From positions 150,224-214,223 of the forward strand of contig JAHBXR010000010.1 of assembly GCA_019636335.1 (NCBI GenBank): a stretch of 64,000 nt of DNA, read 5' to 3'. Below, piece by piece: positions 9,652-19,502 of the stretch (positions within the stretch are counted from its first letter, which is position 1; every line of letters begins with the position of its first letter). The position numbers were made by a program, and so were the translations under genes. The notes below the pieces were generated by a model. That model made no database searches. It worked only from the letters and a program-made list of their open reading frames with translations, and was not told the DNA's origin. The DNA comes from Pirellulales bacterium. Its GTDB lineage: Bacteria; Planctomycetota; Planctomycetia; Pirellulales; JAEUIK01.

Positions 9652-11058
9652 ATGCCCACCAATGTGCTGCGTAACCTGCCCAGTGTCAGCGAGTTGCTCG
9701 AAAGCCCCCCGCTCAAGGGACTCGTCGACAAGGTCAGCCATAACGTCGTCGTCTCGCGCGTGCGAACCGTGCTCGACGACCTGCGTCACGAAGTACAGCA
9801 GGCGGCCGCCGATCGCACGCTGCCCACCGTCAGCGAACTGGCCGAGAAGATCGCGCGCCGCATCCAACAAGACGAAACATCCAGCCTGCGGCCGGTGATC
9901 AACGCCACGGGCATCCTGCTGCACACGGATCTCGGCCACGCCCCCTTGGCCGACGAAGCCATCGACGAGATGGCCGCCGCCTCGAGCGAGTACGCCAGCC
10001 TCGAGCTCGATCTGCGCTCGGGACAACGCTCGCAGCGCATCGTCGCGGTCGAAGGGCTGCTGCGCGATCTGACCGGCGCCGAGGCCGCGCTCGTCGTCAA
10101 CAACAACGCCGGAGCGACCATGCTCGCCCTGGCGGCGCTCGCCACCGGGCGAGAGGTGATCGTCTCGCGCGGACAACTGATCGAGGTCGACGACAGCTAT
10201 CGTCTGCCCGACGTCATGTCCGCCAGTGGCGCCACGCTGCGCGAGGTAGGCGCCACCAACAAGACTCACCTCGACGATTATCGCACCGCCATCCACGAGC
10301 GCACGGCCGCGATCATGCTCGTCCACACGAGCAATTTCGTCGTCGGGTCCACGGCCTCTCCGTCGCTCGCCGAGTTGGTGCGTTTGGGGCACGAACATCG
10401 CCTGCCAGTGATTCACGATATCGGCTTGGGGGCCATGCTCGACTTCGCGCGGTTCGGCCTGCCGGGCGAGCCCGTCGCCGTCGACAGCATCCGCGCGGGC
10501 GCGGACGTCGTGCTCTTCAGCGGCGACAAGCTGCTCGGCGGCCCGCAATGCGGTATCCTCGTCGGACGACGCACGCACCTCGAGCGCATCGCCAGGCATC
10601 CCCTGGCACGTGGCTTGCGAGTGGACAAGCTCACGCTCGCCGCGCTCGCTGCCACGCTGCGTCTCTACCGCCAATCCGAGTTGGCGCTGGCCCGCATCCC
10701 ACTCCTGCAACTGCTGGGCACATCGCTCGAGAATCTCAAGCAACGCGCGGCCAGACTCGCACTGCAAATGGCAGCCTCGAGTGCCATCGCCACGGCCGAA
10801 CCGATCGAAGAGGTTACCCATCTCGGCGGCGATTCGATTCTCACCCAACAGATCGGCACGTGGTGCGTCGCCTTGACTCCAGCGGACGGGAGCGTTGATC
10901 GCCTGGCCGCTGCCCTGCGACAGGGAAATCCGCCGGTCGTGGGACGCGTGCGGCAAGATCGTCTGCTGCTGGATCTGCGCAGCGTGCCACCGCGACATGA
11001 TCTGGCCCTGGTGGCCGCGGTTGCGGCGCTCGGCGAGCCATTGACGCCTGCGGCGTGA
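9652..11058 (+). CDS. selA: L-seryl-tRNA(Sec) selenium transferase
   Basis: SelA is a PLP enzyme that converts seryl-tRNA(Sec) to selenocysteinyl-tRNA using selenophosphate. The 468-residue protein has the family N-terminus (LRNLPSVSELL), the INATGILLHTDLGHAPL segment in its two parts INATGI and HTDLGHAPL, and the PLP lysine K293 in FSGDKLLGGPQCG. The ATG at 9652 gives the usual start; a long frame upstream has no family features. No selB, selD or selenocysteine tRNA was seen in the window, so the rest of the system must lie elsewhere. The last codons are duplicated about 210 bp downstream. Confidence 0.95.
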   Translation: MPTNVLRNLPSVSELLESPPLKGLVDKVSHNVVVSRVRTVLDDLRHEVQQAAADRTLPTVSELAEKIARRIQQDETSSLRPVINATGILLHTDLGHAPLADEAIDEMAAASSEYASLELDLRSGQRSQRIVAVEGLLRDLTGAEAALVVNNNAGATMLALAALATGREVIVSRGQLIEVDDSYRLPDVMSASGATLREVGATNKTHLDDYRTAIHERTAAIMLVHTSNFVVGSTASPSLAELVRLGHEHRLPVIHDIGLGAMLDFARFGLPGEPVAVDSIRAGADVVLFSGDKLLGGPQCGILVGRRTHLERIARHPLARGLRVDKLTLAALAATLRLYRQSELALARIPLLQLLGTSLENLKQRAARLALQMAASSAIATAEPIEEVTHLGGDSILTQQIGTWCVALTPADGSVDRLAAALRQGNPPVVGRVRQDRLLLDLRSVPPRHDLALVAAVAALGEPLTPAA

Positions 11059-11269
11059 GTGGTCAGGGGTCAGTGGGCAGGGGCAAGCAAGATGCGTATT
11101 CGGGAAGAAGTGGTACAGGCTCACTTTCGCTCGCTCAAGCTGTTGTAGTTCGCGTGCCTAGGTCACAACCGCAGCGTGAGGGAGTACTGTGCTCGACGCT
11201 TTTTCCAAGAATCTCCTCGCGGACGCCTCGGGTTAGGATTCGATTAGCCATTGACGCCTGCGGCGTGAG
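11036..11269 (+). repeat. direct repeat of the selA 3' end
   Basis: The 24 bases at 11036-11059, spanning the end and stop of selA and containing ACGCCTGCGGCGT, recur exactly at 11246-11269. Both copies run into a G-rich GGGCAGGGGC tail. The first copy is followed by degenerate heptads GTGGTCA, GGGGTCA and GTGGGCA at 11059-11079. The roughly 190 bp between copies contains no gene. Confidence 0.85.
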
Positions 11270-11307
11270 CGGGCAGGGGCCCCCTACAGCGGCGGAGCGA
11301 TTTGGCC

Positions 11308-11337
11308 TTGGCCCGCGTATTCCCAGGCTTCTAGAAT
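11308..11337 (+). promoter_or_regulatory. sigma-70-like promoter for the histidine kinase
   Basis: TTGGCC at 11308-11313, an 18-base spacer and TAGAAT at 11332-11337, ending 35 bp before the kinase ATG. The same CTAGAAT -10 sequence recurs upstream of ispA, the glycosyltransferase and purM. Confidence 0.6.
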
Positions 11338-11371
11338 AGTAGCAGGCGCTGTCCGACCCCAAGGCCACCGC

Positions 11372-13123
<1,752 letters not shown>

Positions 13124-13282
13124 TCCCTCGTTCGCCTTGCGCCGACCGCCGCGTCGCGGCTCATCAAAATGCCAGGTGCGACACTTCGATGCTTGCACCC
13201 AGCACGACGGAACAGACTCGTGCTGCCTTGCAGTGGCGGCGAAAGGAGAGGATCGACATTGGACCCAGCAGCAGAACCACGC

Positions 13283-14356
13283 ATGGATCGAGCTCGGCGA
13301 ACGGCTCAGGCGGTGCTCGATTACTGTTGTTGTCCCGAATCCGGTGGCCCGCTCGCGTCCATCGAGCACGATGGCCACACGCTGGGCTATTGGTGCCATG
13401 ACTCGCAGTTGGTCTATCCGGCCACAGACGACATTCCCTTGCTGTTGCCGTCGTCGGCCCGCAATGCCGAGGTCGAGTTGCCCCTGATCGAGCAAATTTC
13501 CGCGCAGGCAGGCAGCGATGCCCCCTTGCAGTCTGCCTGCCAGCGCACGCGCGAAGTGCTGGCCACCCGGGCCGGCCAGAAGAGCTGGGAGTGGGAAGAC
13601 GAGGAATACTGGAATCAGCAATATGCCGAGCAGCTTGCGAACGACATCGAGCTGAATTGGAACGACCGCCTGTGGGAGCGCGACGATCTCGTGGCGCAGG
13701 TGCTGTCCGAAACGTCTCTGGCCGGCAAGTGCATCGTCGAAGTCGGCTGCGGCGAAGGCCAGAATTTCCACATGCTGTTGGCGCCCCATTGCGATGCCAG
13801 CACGCTCTACATCGCCGCCGATATTTCGCTCGCGGCGCTCAAGCTGAACCGAGCGCGCAACCCGCATAAGAACGCCCTCTACTTGCTGGGCACGGCCGAT
13901 CGTCTCCCGCTGAAGCCGCGCAGCGTCGACCTGATGACCTACTTCGGCATTTTGCACCATTCGCCCGCCAAGGCGGCCACGCTCTCGCAGAATGCCGAAA
14001 CGTTGCGGCCCGGCTCGTTCATACTGCTGGCCGAAGCGATCGATCGCCCCCACTTGGGCAAGCTGCTCCCCGGCTTTCTGCGCGACGTTCACGCAATGAG
14101 CGCCCACGAGGAACGCGTGCCCGAGGATTCGCTGCAGGACGAAATGCGCCGCCTGGGCGAAATCCTCATTCTGCGGCGCGAACATTCCATCTTCCGCACG
14201 GTCGCATTCCGCGCGACCGGTTCGCTGCTCCGGCGGAACCGCACCTGCTACGAAACGGCCGCCGTGGTGGATCGCAACGTCGTCCGCACGCTGGGCCGCG
14301 CGCTCCCCTGGTTCGGCGCCGGCACTGTCATTGCCTTGCTCAAGACGCCGGGCTGA
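13283..14356 (+). CDS. class I SAM-dependent methyltransferase with Trm112-like N-terminus
   Basis: About 357 residues. The first 60 resemble the small Trm112/UPF0434 domain (YCCCPESGGPL near the start, then LVYPATDDIPLLLP), which in related proteins fronts a methyltransferase. The Rossmann methyltransferase follows, with motif I IVEVGCGEGQ at about residue 152 and later FGILHHSPAK as the acidic/aromatic motif. Such proteins methylate small molecules, quinones or glycans; the substrate is unknown. The ATG at 13283 starts the Trm112-like part; earlier in-frame starts add unconserved residues. Confidence 0.8.
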   Translation: MDRARRTAQAVLDYCCCPESGGPLASIEHDGHTLGYWCHDSQLVYPATDDIPLLLPSSARNAEVELPLIEQISAQAGSDAPLQSACQRTREVLATRAGQKSWEWEDEEYWNQQYAEQLANDIELNWNDRLWERDDLVAQVLSETSLAGKCIVEVGCGEGQNFHMLLAPHCDASTLYIAADISLAALKLNRARNPHKNALYLLGTADRLPLKPRSVDLMTYFGILHHSPAKAATLSQNAETLRPGSFILLAEAIDRPHLGKLLPGFLRDVHAMSAHEERVPEDSLQDEMRRLGEILILRREHSIFRTVAFRATGSLLRRNRTCYETAAVVDRNVVRTLGRALPWFGAGTVIALLKTPG

Positions 14357-14513
14357 GACCGTGGGGACACGGGTGTGTTCCGCTTGGCAAGCGATGGCGA
14401 CTTCGGAATGGCACCCGTGCCAGCGGCTCTCGCACCTTCGCGCTGTCCATCGGCGGAGGTAGAACACCTGCTGCTACCACCGTCAAAACGACTCGCGGAA
14501 ACTGCGCAACGTC

Positions 14514-14903
14514 ATGGCTTCACAGAAACCTCTACCCGCCGCCGAACCGCCCCGCTTCGAGGAGGCCCTTGGCCGGCTCGAGGAGATCGTCCGCGAGTTG
14601 GAAGAGGGGGAGATTGGGCTGGCCGAGTCGCTGGCGCGCTACGAAGAGGGGGTCAAGCTACTGCGGCAGTGCCACACGCTGCTCGAAGGAGCCGAGCGAA
14701 AGATCATGCTCCTCTCGGGGCTCGACGCCGAGGGGAACCCGGTGGTCGTCCCGTTCGATGAGGAAGAGGCCCTCTCGCTCGAAACCAAGGCCCGCGGCCG
14801 CAGTCGGCGCCGTACGGCCAAAGCCGACGATTCGGCCGAATCGCCCCGTCGCAAGCCCACCCTAGCCGAAGAGCCCTGCGACGAAGGCCCGGGCCTGTTC
14901 TGA
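14514..14903 (+). CDS. xseB: exodeoxyribonuclease VII small subunit
   Basis: The first 75 residues form the typical small-subunit helical domain (FEEALGRLEEIVRELE and LAESLARYEEGVKLLR). With XseA it makes exonuclease VII, which degrades single-stranded DNA. The protein is longer than usual (129 residues) because of a basic, serine-rich tail (RGRSRRRTAK and on) that has no known role. The large subunit gene xseA is not next to it in this window. xseB, ispA and dxs in this order are a common bacterial arrangement, though here about 300 bp separate xseB from ispA. Confidence 0.92.
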   Translation: MASQKPLPAAEPPRFEEALGRLEEIVRELEEGEIGLAESLARYEEGVKLLRQCHTLLEGAERKIMLLSGLDAEGNPVVVPFDEEEALSLETKARGRSRRRTAKADDSAESPRRKPTLAEEPCDEGPGLF

Positions 14904-15207
14904 GCCTTTCGTAGGGTCACGTATCCCGTACGCGACCACGAACGGCCAACAAGCAGGGGACGCCCGGAGCGACCCGGCTTCCAGGCCGATCTTGGGAGGC
15001 AGCTTTTCAGCCTCGCGACCGTCGCCTAGAATGAAAACCATAAGTGGGGCACGAACTTATGGGGTTCGAACTGCTGGCGAACGTGGGGTTCTGGGGGGGG
15101 CCTCTCTTTTCCATGGACGCTGAAATGCGGGACCGGCGTTACGGGCCGGACCGCATCCGCGGTTAATCTCACGTTCCGAAGCACGACCCGATTCACGCCT
15201 GCCGTCG
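14904..15207. other. xseB-ispA gap with hairpin and promoter
   Basis: This gap of about 300 bp holds a TTTTCA-17-TAGAAT promoter candidate (listed separately) and a small hairpin, CATAAGT at 15039-15045 with ACTTATG at 15055-15061. I see no gene or tRNA in it. Confidence 0.55.
15004..15032 (+). promoter_or_regulatory. sigma-70-like promoter for ispA-dxs
   Basis: TTTTCA at 15004-15009, 17 bases, then TAGAAT at 15027-15032. It would transcribe ispA and dxs with a leader of about 170 bases that includes a small hairpin at 15039-15061. Confidence 0.5.
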
Positions 15208-16104
15208 ATGGTCCAGATCGAACCTCAGTTCCCACAGCTCGTCGACGAGTCGCGTCAAAAGATCGAAGCCGCGCTCGCGCGCTGCTGCGAGTTGGGCCCC
15301 GACTGTCCGGCACAGCTCGCCGAGGCGATCCATTACAGCCTGCTGGCCCCCGGCAAACGCCTGCGGCCCTTGCTGGTGGTGCTGGCCGCCGAGGCCTGCG
15401 GCGGCACGCTCGACGCGGCCTTGCCGGCGGCCTGTGCGGTCGAAATGATCCACGCCTACTCGCTGGTCCACGACGACCTGCCCGCCATGGACGACGACGA
15501 TTTGCGACGCGGTCGTCCCACCTGCCACAAGGTCTACGGCGAGGCGCTGGGCATCCTCGTGGGGGACGCCCTGCAGGCCCTGGCCTTCGAGACGATCGCC
15601 CGCGACGTCCGCCAGCCGGCCGTTGCCGCGCGGATGTGCTACACGCTGGCCACCGCCGCCGGCCCCGCCGCGCTGGTCGGTGGACAGGCCGATGATTTAG
15701 CCGCCGAACAACAAGGCGTGGCCGATCTGCCCACGCTCGAGGCCATCCACCGTCGCAAGACGGGGGCCCTGCTGCGGGCCTCGCTCGCGCTGGGGGGACT
15801 CGCCGCCGAGGCGACCGACGAGCAACTCGCCGCGCTCGACGAATATGGTCGGGCACTCGGCCTGGCGTTTCAAATTACGGACGACTTGCTCGACGTGCGG
15901 GGGAACGAAGCCCAACTGGGCAAGCGCGTCGGCAAGGATTCTGATCGAGGGAAGTTGACGTTTCCGGGCTTGCTGGGCGTGGAGGAAAGCGTCCACCAGG
16001 CCGAGGAGCTCGTGCGCGAGGCGCGTGCCGCCCTAAGCCCCCTGGGCCCGGCCGCGGCGCCGCTCGAAGCGCTCGCGCAATACGTCGTGGAAAGGGACCG
16101 GTGA
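15208..16104 (+). CDS. ispA: polyprenyl (farnesyl/geranyl) diphosphate synthase
   Basis: This trans-prenyltransferase condenses IPP with allylic diphosphates to make C15 or similar isoprenoid precursors in the cytoplasm. The 298-residue length fits IspA. The first aspartate-rich motif is in HDDLPAMDDDDLRRGR near residue 88, with the GKRLRPLL substrate segment before it, and the second is TDDLLD near residue 223. The stop overlaps the dxs start, so the two genes are translationally coupled. Chain length (C10, C15 or C20) cannot be fixed from motifs alone. Confidence 0.9.
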   Translation: MVQIEPQFPQLVDESRQKIEAALARCCELGPDCPAQLAEAIHYSLLAPGKRLRPLLVVLAAEACGGTLDAALPAACAVEMIHAYSLVHDDLPAMDDDDLRRGRPTCHKVYGEALGILVGDALQALAFETIARDVRQPAVAARMCYTLATAAGPAALVGGQADDLAAEQQGVADLPTLEAIHRRKTGALLRASLALGGLAAEATDEQLAALDEYGRALGLAFQITDDLLDVRGNEAQLGKRVGKDSDRGKLTFPGLLGVEESVHQAEELVREARAALSPLGPAAAPLEALAQYVVERDR

Positions 16105-18023
16105 TGGATCTCCTGTCGAAAATCGATTCGCCGCTCGACCTGCGCAAGCTCTCGCTGGCGGAGCTCGAACAACTGGCCAGCGAGATGCGCGATGCGCTCT
16201 GCAATCTGGTCAGCAACCGCACGGCCCACTTCGCCTCGAACCTGGGCGTCGTCGAGCTGTGCCTGGCGCTACACACCGTGTTCGACTTCCGCCGCGACCG
16301 ATTGATCTGGGACACCGGGCATCAGATCTATCCGCACAAGATGATCACCGGCCGCTTCCACGAGTTCGGCACGATGCGCACCAAGGGGGGCCTGATGGGC
16401 TACCCCAACCCGAACGAGAGCGAATACGACCTGTTCATGACGGGTCACGCCGGGTGCAGCGTCTCGACCGTGCTGGGGCTCAAGTCGGGGGATGACCTCG
16501 TCCCCGGCCAAAGCGATCGCCACGCGGTAGCCGTGATCGGCGACGGCGCGTTCCCCTCAGGGATCGTCTTCGAGGCGATGAACAACGCCGGCGGCCTGAA
16601 GAAGAAAATGACGATCATCTTGAACGACAACAAGATGTCGATCTGCCCACGCGTCGGCGGCGTGGCCGAGTATCTCGACCGCCTGCGGATGGCCACCTTC
16701 TACACGGGCATCAAGCACGAAGTGAAGCGCATCGTCGAGAGCGTGCCGGTCGTCGGCGCGCCGTTCGAGCGTTTCCTCTCGCAAGCCAAGGACTCGATCA
16801 AAGCCGGCCTGCACGGCGGCATGCTGTTCGAGGATCTCGGCATCCGCTATATCGGCCCGGTCGATGGCCACAACATCGGCCAGTTGTGCAAATACCTGGA
16901 GATGGTCAAGGACTTCGACGGCCCCGTCCTGCTGCACGTGGTGACCGAGAAGGGGCACGGCTTCAAGCCAGCCGCCGAAGATCCCGTCTTCTTCCACACG
17001 CCGGCCCCCTTCGAACGCTCCGACGAGATGATCGTCTCGATCAAGAAATCGTCGTCGCGGGCCTACACGGCCGTCGCCAGCAGCGCCATCCACACCGCCA
17101 TGGCGCGCGATCCGCGCGTCACCGTGATGACCGCCGCCATGTGCCAGGGCAATCAGCTCGAGCAGGTGCGTGAGGATTACCCCGACCGCTTCTTCGACAC
17201 CGGCATCTGCGAGTCGCACGCCGTGGCGTTCGCCGCCGGCCAGGCGAAGGCGGGCTTGCGGCCGATCGTCGACATCTACAGCACCTTCCTGCAACGCAGC
17301 TACGATCAGATCTTCCAGGAAGCGGCGCTGCAGAACCTGCCCGTCACCTTCCTGCTCGATCGCGCGGGCCTCACCGGACCCGACGGTCCCACGCACCACG
17401 GCATGTTCGACCTGGGCTACATGCGATTGTTCCCCAACATGGTCGTCATGGCCCCTGGAGACGAAAACGACCTGCCCGCCATGCTCGACTTCGCGCTGGC
17501 GCACAACGGCCCGGCGTCGATCCGCTATCCCAAGGCGAACGTCGAAAAAGTCGAACGCACGCCGGCGCCGATCGAACTGGGCCGTGCCGAGGTGATCGAC
17601 TGGGGCGCCGACGGCATGCTCATCGCCTGCGGCACGCAATTGGCCAGTGCCGCCAAAGCGGCCGAACGGCTCCGCGCCGAAGGGCTCGACGTGGGGGTCA
17701 TCAACGCCCGCTTCGTCAAACCGCTCGATACCGAAACGATCCTGCGGGCCATCCGCGATGCCTCCTTCGTGCTGACGATCGAGGAAGGGGCGTTGCAAGG
17801 GGGCTTCGGCAGCGCCGTGCTCGAAGCAGCCGCCGACGCCGGCCTCGACGCCAGCCACGTCCGCCGCTTGGGCGTACCCGACCGCTTCATCGAACACGCC
17901 GAACGAGGCGAGCTGCTGGCCGATCTGGGCCTCGACGCCGAAGGCATCTACCGCGCGGCCATCGCCGCCGCCGAACAGTGCGAGCTGGTGAAGAACCCGT
18001 CGCGCGGGCGACGGATTGGGTAG
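16104..18023 (+). CDS. dxs: 1-deoxy-D-xylulose-5-phosphate synthase
   Basis: DXS condenses pyruvate and glyceraldehyde 3-phosphate, using thiamine diphosphate, as the first step of the MEP isoprenoid pathway; it thus feeds the IspA enzyme encoded just upstream. The 639-residue protein shows the ThDP-binding GDGAFPSG ... LNDNKMS region, GHAGCSVSTVLGL before it, DRAGLTGPDGPTHHG in the middle domain and the transketolase C-terminal domain. The ATG at 16104 shares its A with the ispA stop; a GTG at 16101 adds one residue. Confidence 0.94.
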   Translation: MDLLSKIDSPLDLRKLSLAELEQLASEMRDALCNLVSNRTAHFASNLGVVELCLALHTVFDFRRDRLIWDTGHQIYPHKMITGRFHEFGTMRTKGGLMGYPNPNESEYDLFMTGHAGCSVSTVLGLKSGDDLVPGQSDRHAVAVIGDGAFPSGIVFEAMNNAGGLKKKMTIILNDNKMSICPRVGGVAEYLDRLRMATFYTGIKHEVKRIVESVPVVGAPFERFLSQAKDSIKAGLHGGMLFEDLGIRYIGPVDGHNIGQLCKYLEMVKDFDGPVLLHVVTEKGHGFKPAAEDPVFFHTPAPFERSDEMIVSIKKSSSRAYTAVASSAIHTAMARDPRVTVMTAAMCQGNQLEQVREDYPDRFFDTGICESHAVAFAAGQAKAGLRPIVDIYSTFLQRSYDQIFQEAALQNLPVTFLLDRAGLTGPDGPTHHGMFDLGYMRLFPNMVVMAPGDENDLPAMLDFALAHNGPASIRYPKANVEKVERTPAPIELGRAEVIDWGADGMLIACGTQLASAAKAAERLRAEGLDVGVINARFVKPLDTETILRAIRDASFVLTIEEGALQGGFGSAVLEAAADAGLDASHVRRLGVPDRFIEHAERGELLADLGLDAEGIYRAAIAAAEQCELVKNPSRGRRIG

Positions 18024-18101
18024 GAACGGCGATTCTCAGCATTGCGCTTAAGGCGCTCTCTATTGCTAGGCGCACAAAATCTGCGAGTAACTCCCTTTGC
18101 G

Positions 18102-19229
18102 TTATTGATTCCAGTTGGCTGGAATCTCCGTGGTGAAGTTGGGTTTCTCGATGTAGAGGCCCGGATCGAATGAGAGTTCCAAGAATTCGTCCGTGGCTTC
18201 GTCCTTGACGGGGCCATGTAGTAGTCTGAGCCAGCCGCTACGGTCATCGGCCACGCCTACCGAAGAAGGCGAAGTCAGATAGCCGACTAACTTTGATGAC
18301 TTATCCGGTGCAGAGTAAACGCGGCATGCATAACGGATCCATCCATCGCGCTTGTTCGTAGCCGCACCGCCTTGTAATACGTCTCTTGGCACCCAGCCAC
18401 GATGCGATTCGCGGAGAAAATCAGGTTGAGTCACCTGAATCTTGGCCCAGTCACCTTTCGATTGCAAAACGGTCACGGTCACTGATGAATCCACTGACAG
18501 ATAGTGGATTTTGCCAAGCTTATCGGTTGCTGTTTGATTTACCTTGCGTTCGTAGTCAGGGCCGGGGCCGGAGCGTAGTTCGCACGATCTTACAATGTCA
18601 TATTCCCCAGCCAATACCGGCGAAGAGGCAACGAGTGGCACTTCGATCCATGCTTGATCTTCCGCTGAAAGTTTCTCCAGCGGTAACGTCACGCGAGATC
18701 CGTCTCGCTTCTCTAATGTCACTTGCCTGAACGCCAAGCCCGCAAACTTGGCTTCGGTCTTGTGCTTCCCCGTCGCATCGACCCACGTTCTGTATTCAGT
18801 CTCGATTGAGGATTCCGATGCTGCGGTTATGCCGGCAGAATCGGCGTCTGGCTCATCATCCGAAACCATGACCGGTTTCGATTCCGCTGCTGTGGTTGCT
18901 GCCGATGGCTGGTAGCGTATTGGTGGCGCACTTGCAGTGTTCGATCCTCTATTGGCGGCAATCGCGCCCAGCGCAATTAGGAACAACCCGACGCACACTA
19001 CGGGGACCGCGACAAAGGCGACCAATCGGCCGACAGTGCTACCGCGATAGCCGCACGTTTGACAACGCCAGCCGCCAATCTTGATGGACGCAAGAATCCA
19101 GACGGGCAACCAGAACCCGCAAAGAAATAACGTCACCAACAGATGGATAAGGTGATTCGTACCAGGCCGTGCCCACAAAGTTGATTTCTGGCAGATCCGA
19201 CAGAACTTCGAAGTCTGGTCCAGTCCCAT
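18102..19229 (-). CDS. membrane protein with SHD1 and SH3-like domains
   Basis: About 375 residues. The N-terminal part has two CxxC pairs (CRICQ, CQTCG), likely a zinc ribbon, around two membrane helices. An SHD1 domain follows in the middle (YRTWVDATGKHK, then ITLPLEK-like VTLPLEKLSAEDQAWI). The C-terminal half resembles bacterial SH3 repeats (SCELRSGPGPDYERK; CRVYSAPDKSSKLVGY). SHD1 is abundant in planctomycetes and is of unknown function there. Base composition is visibly lower in GC than the flanking dxs and hydrolase genes, which may indicate recent acquisition. ATG 19229 is chosen; 19358 adds an unsupported extension. Confidence 0.7.
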   Translation of the reverse strand: MGLDQTSKFCRICQKSTLWARPGTNHLIHLLVTLFLCGFWLPVWILASIKIGGWRCQTCGYRGSTVGRLVAFVAVPVVCVGLFLIALGAIAANRGSNTASAPPIRYQPSAATTAAESKPVMVSDDEPDADSAGITAASESSIETEYRTWVDATGKHKTEAKFAGLAFRQVTLEKRDGSRVTLPLEKLSAEDQAWIEVPLVASSPVLAGEYDIVRSCELRSGPGPDYERKVNQTATDKLGKIHYLSVDSSVTVTVLQSKGDWAKIQVTQPDFLRESHRGWVPRDVLQGGAATNKRDGWIRYACRVYSAPDKSSKLVGYLTSPSSVGVADDRSGWLRLLHGPVKDEATDEFLELSFDPGLYIEKPNFTTEIPANWNQ

Positions 19230-19502
19230 AGTTGCCCCCTTGCCGCGTATCAGATTGCAGGAACAACCAGGGTAACAAGAGGGTATCGACGAAGCAATCG
19301 AACCTAGGGCAACGGCGTTGAACTGATTGACTTGTAGATTACGCAGCCAGTTTGCCACTACGCCAGCCGGTCAAGCGCTCGTGCTTCCAGTTCGGAACAC
19401 ATCCGTTAACAAACCCACGCCGAGCACAAGCAGCAGTATTCAATTAAAAGATCGTCGCAGGAGTCGCATGACGCCGTCCACGAATCTGCCTACGACGTCG
19501 AT

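Noticed and set aside
15039..15075. possible tRNA around GGGGTTCGAACT
   Set aside because: The T-arm-like sequence lacks matching acceptor and anticodon stems; only a small CATAAGT/ACTTATG hairpin is real.
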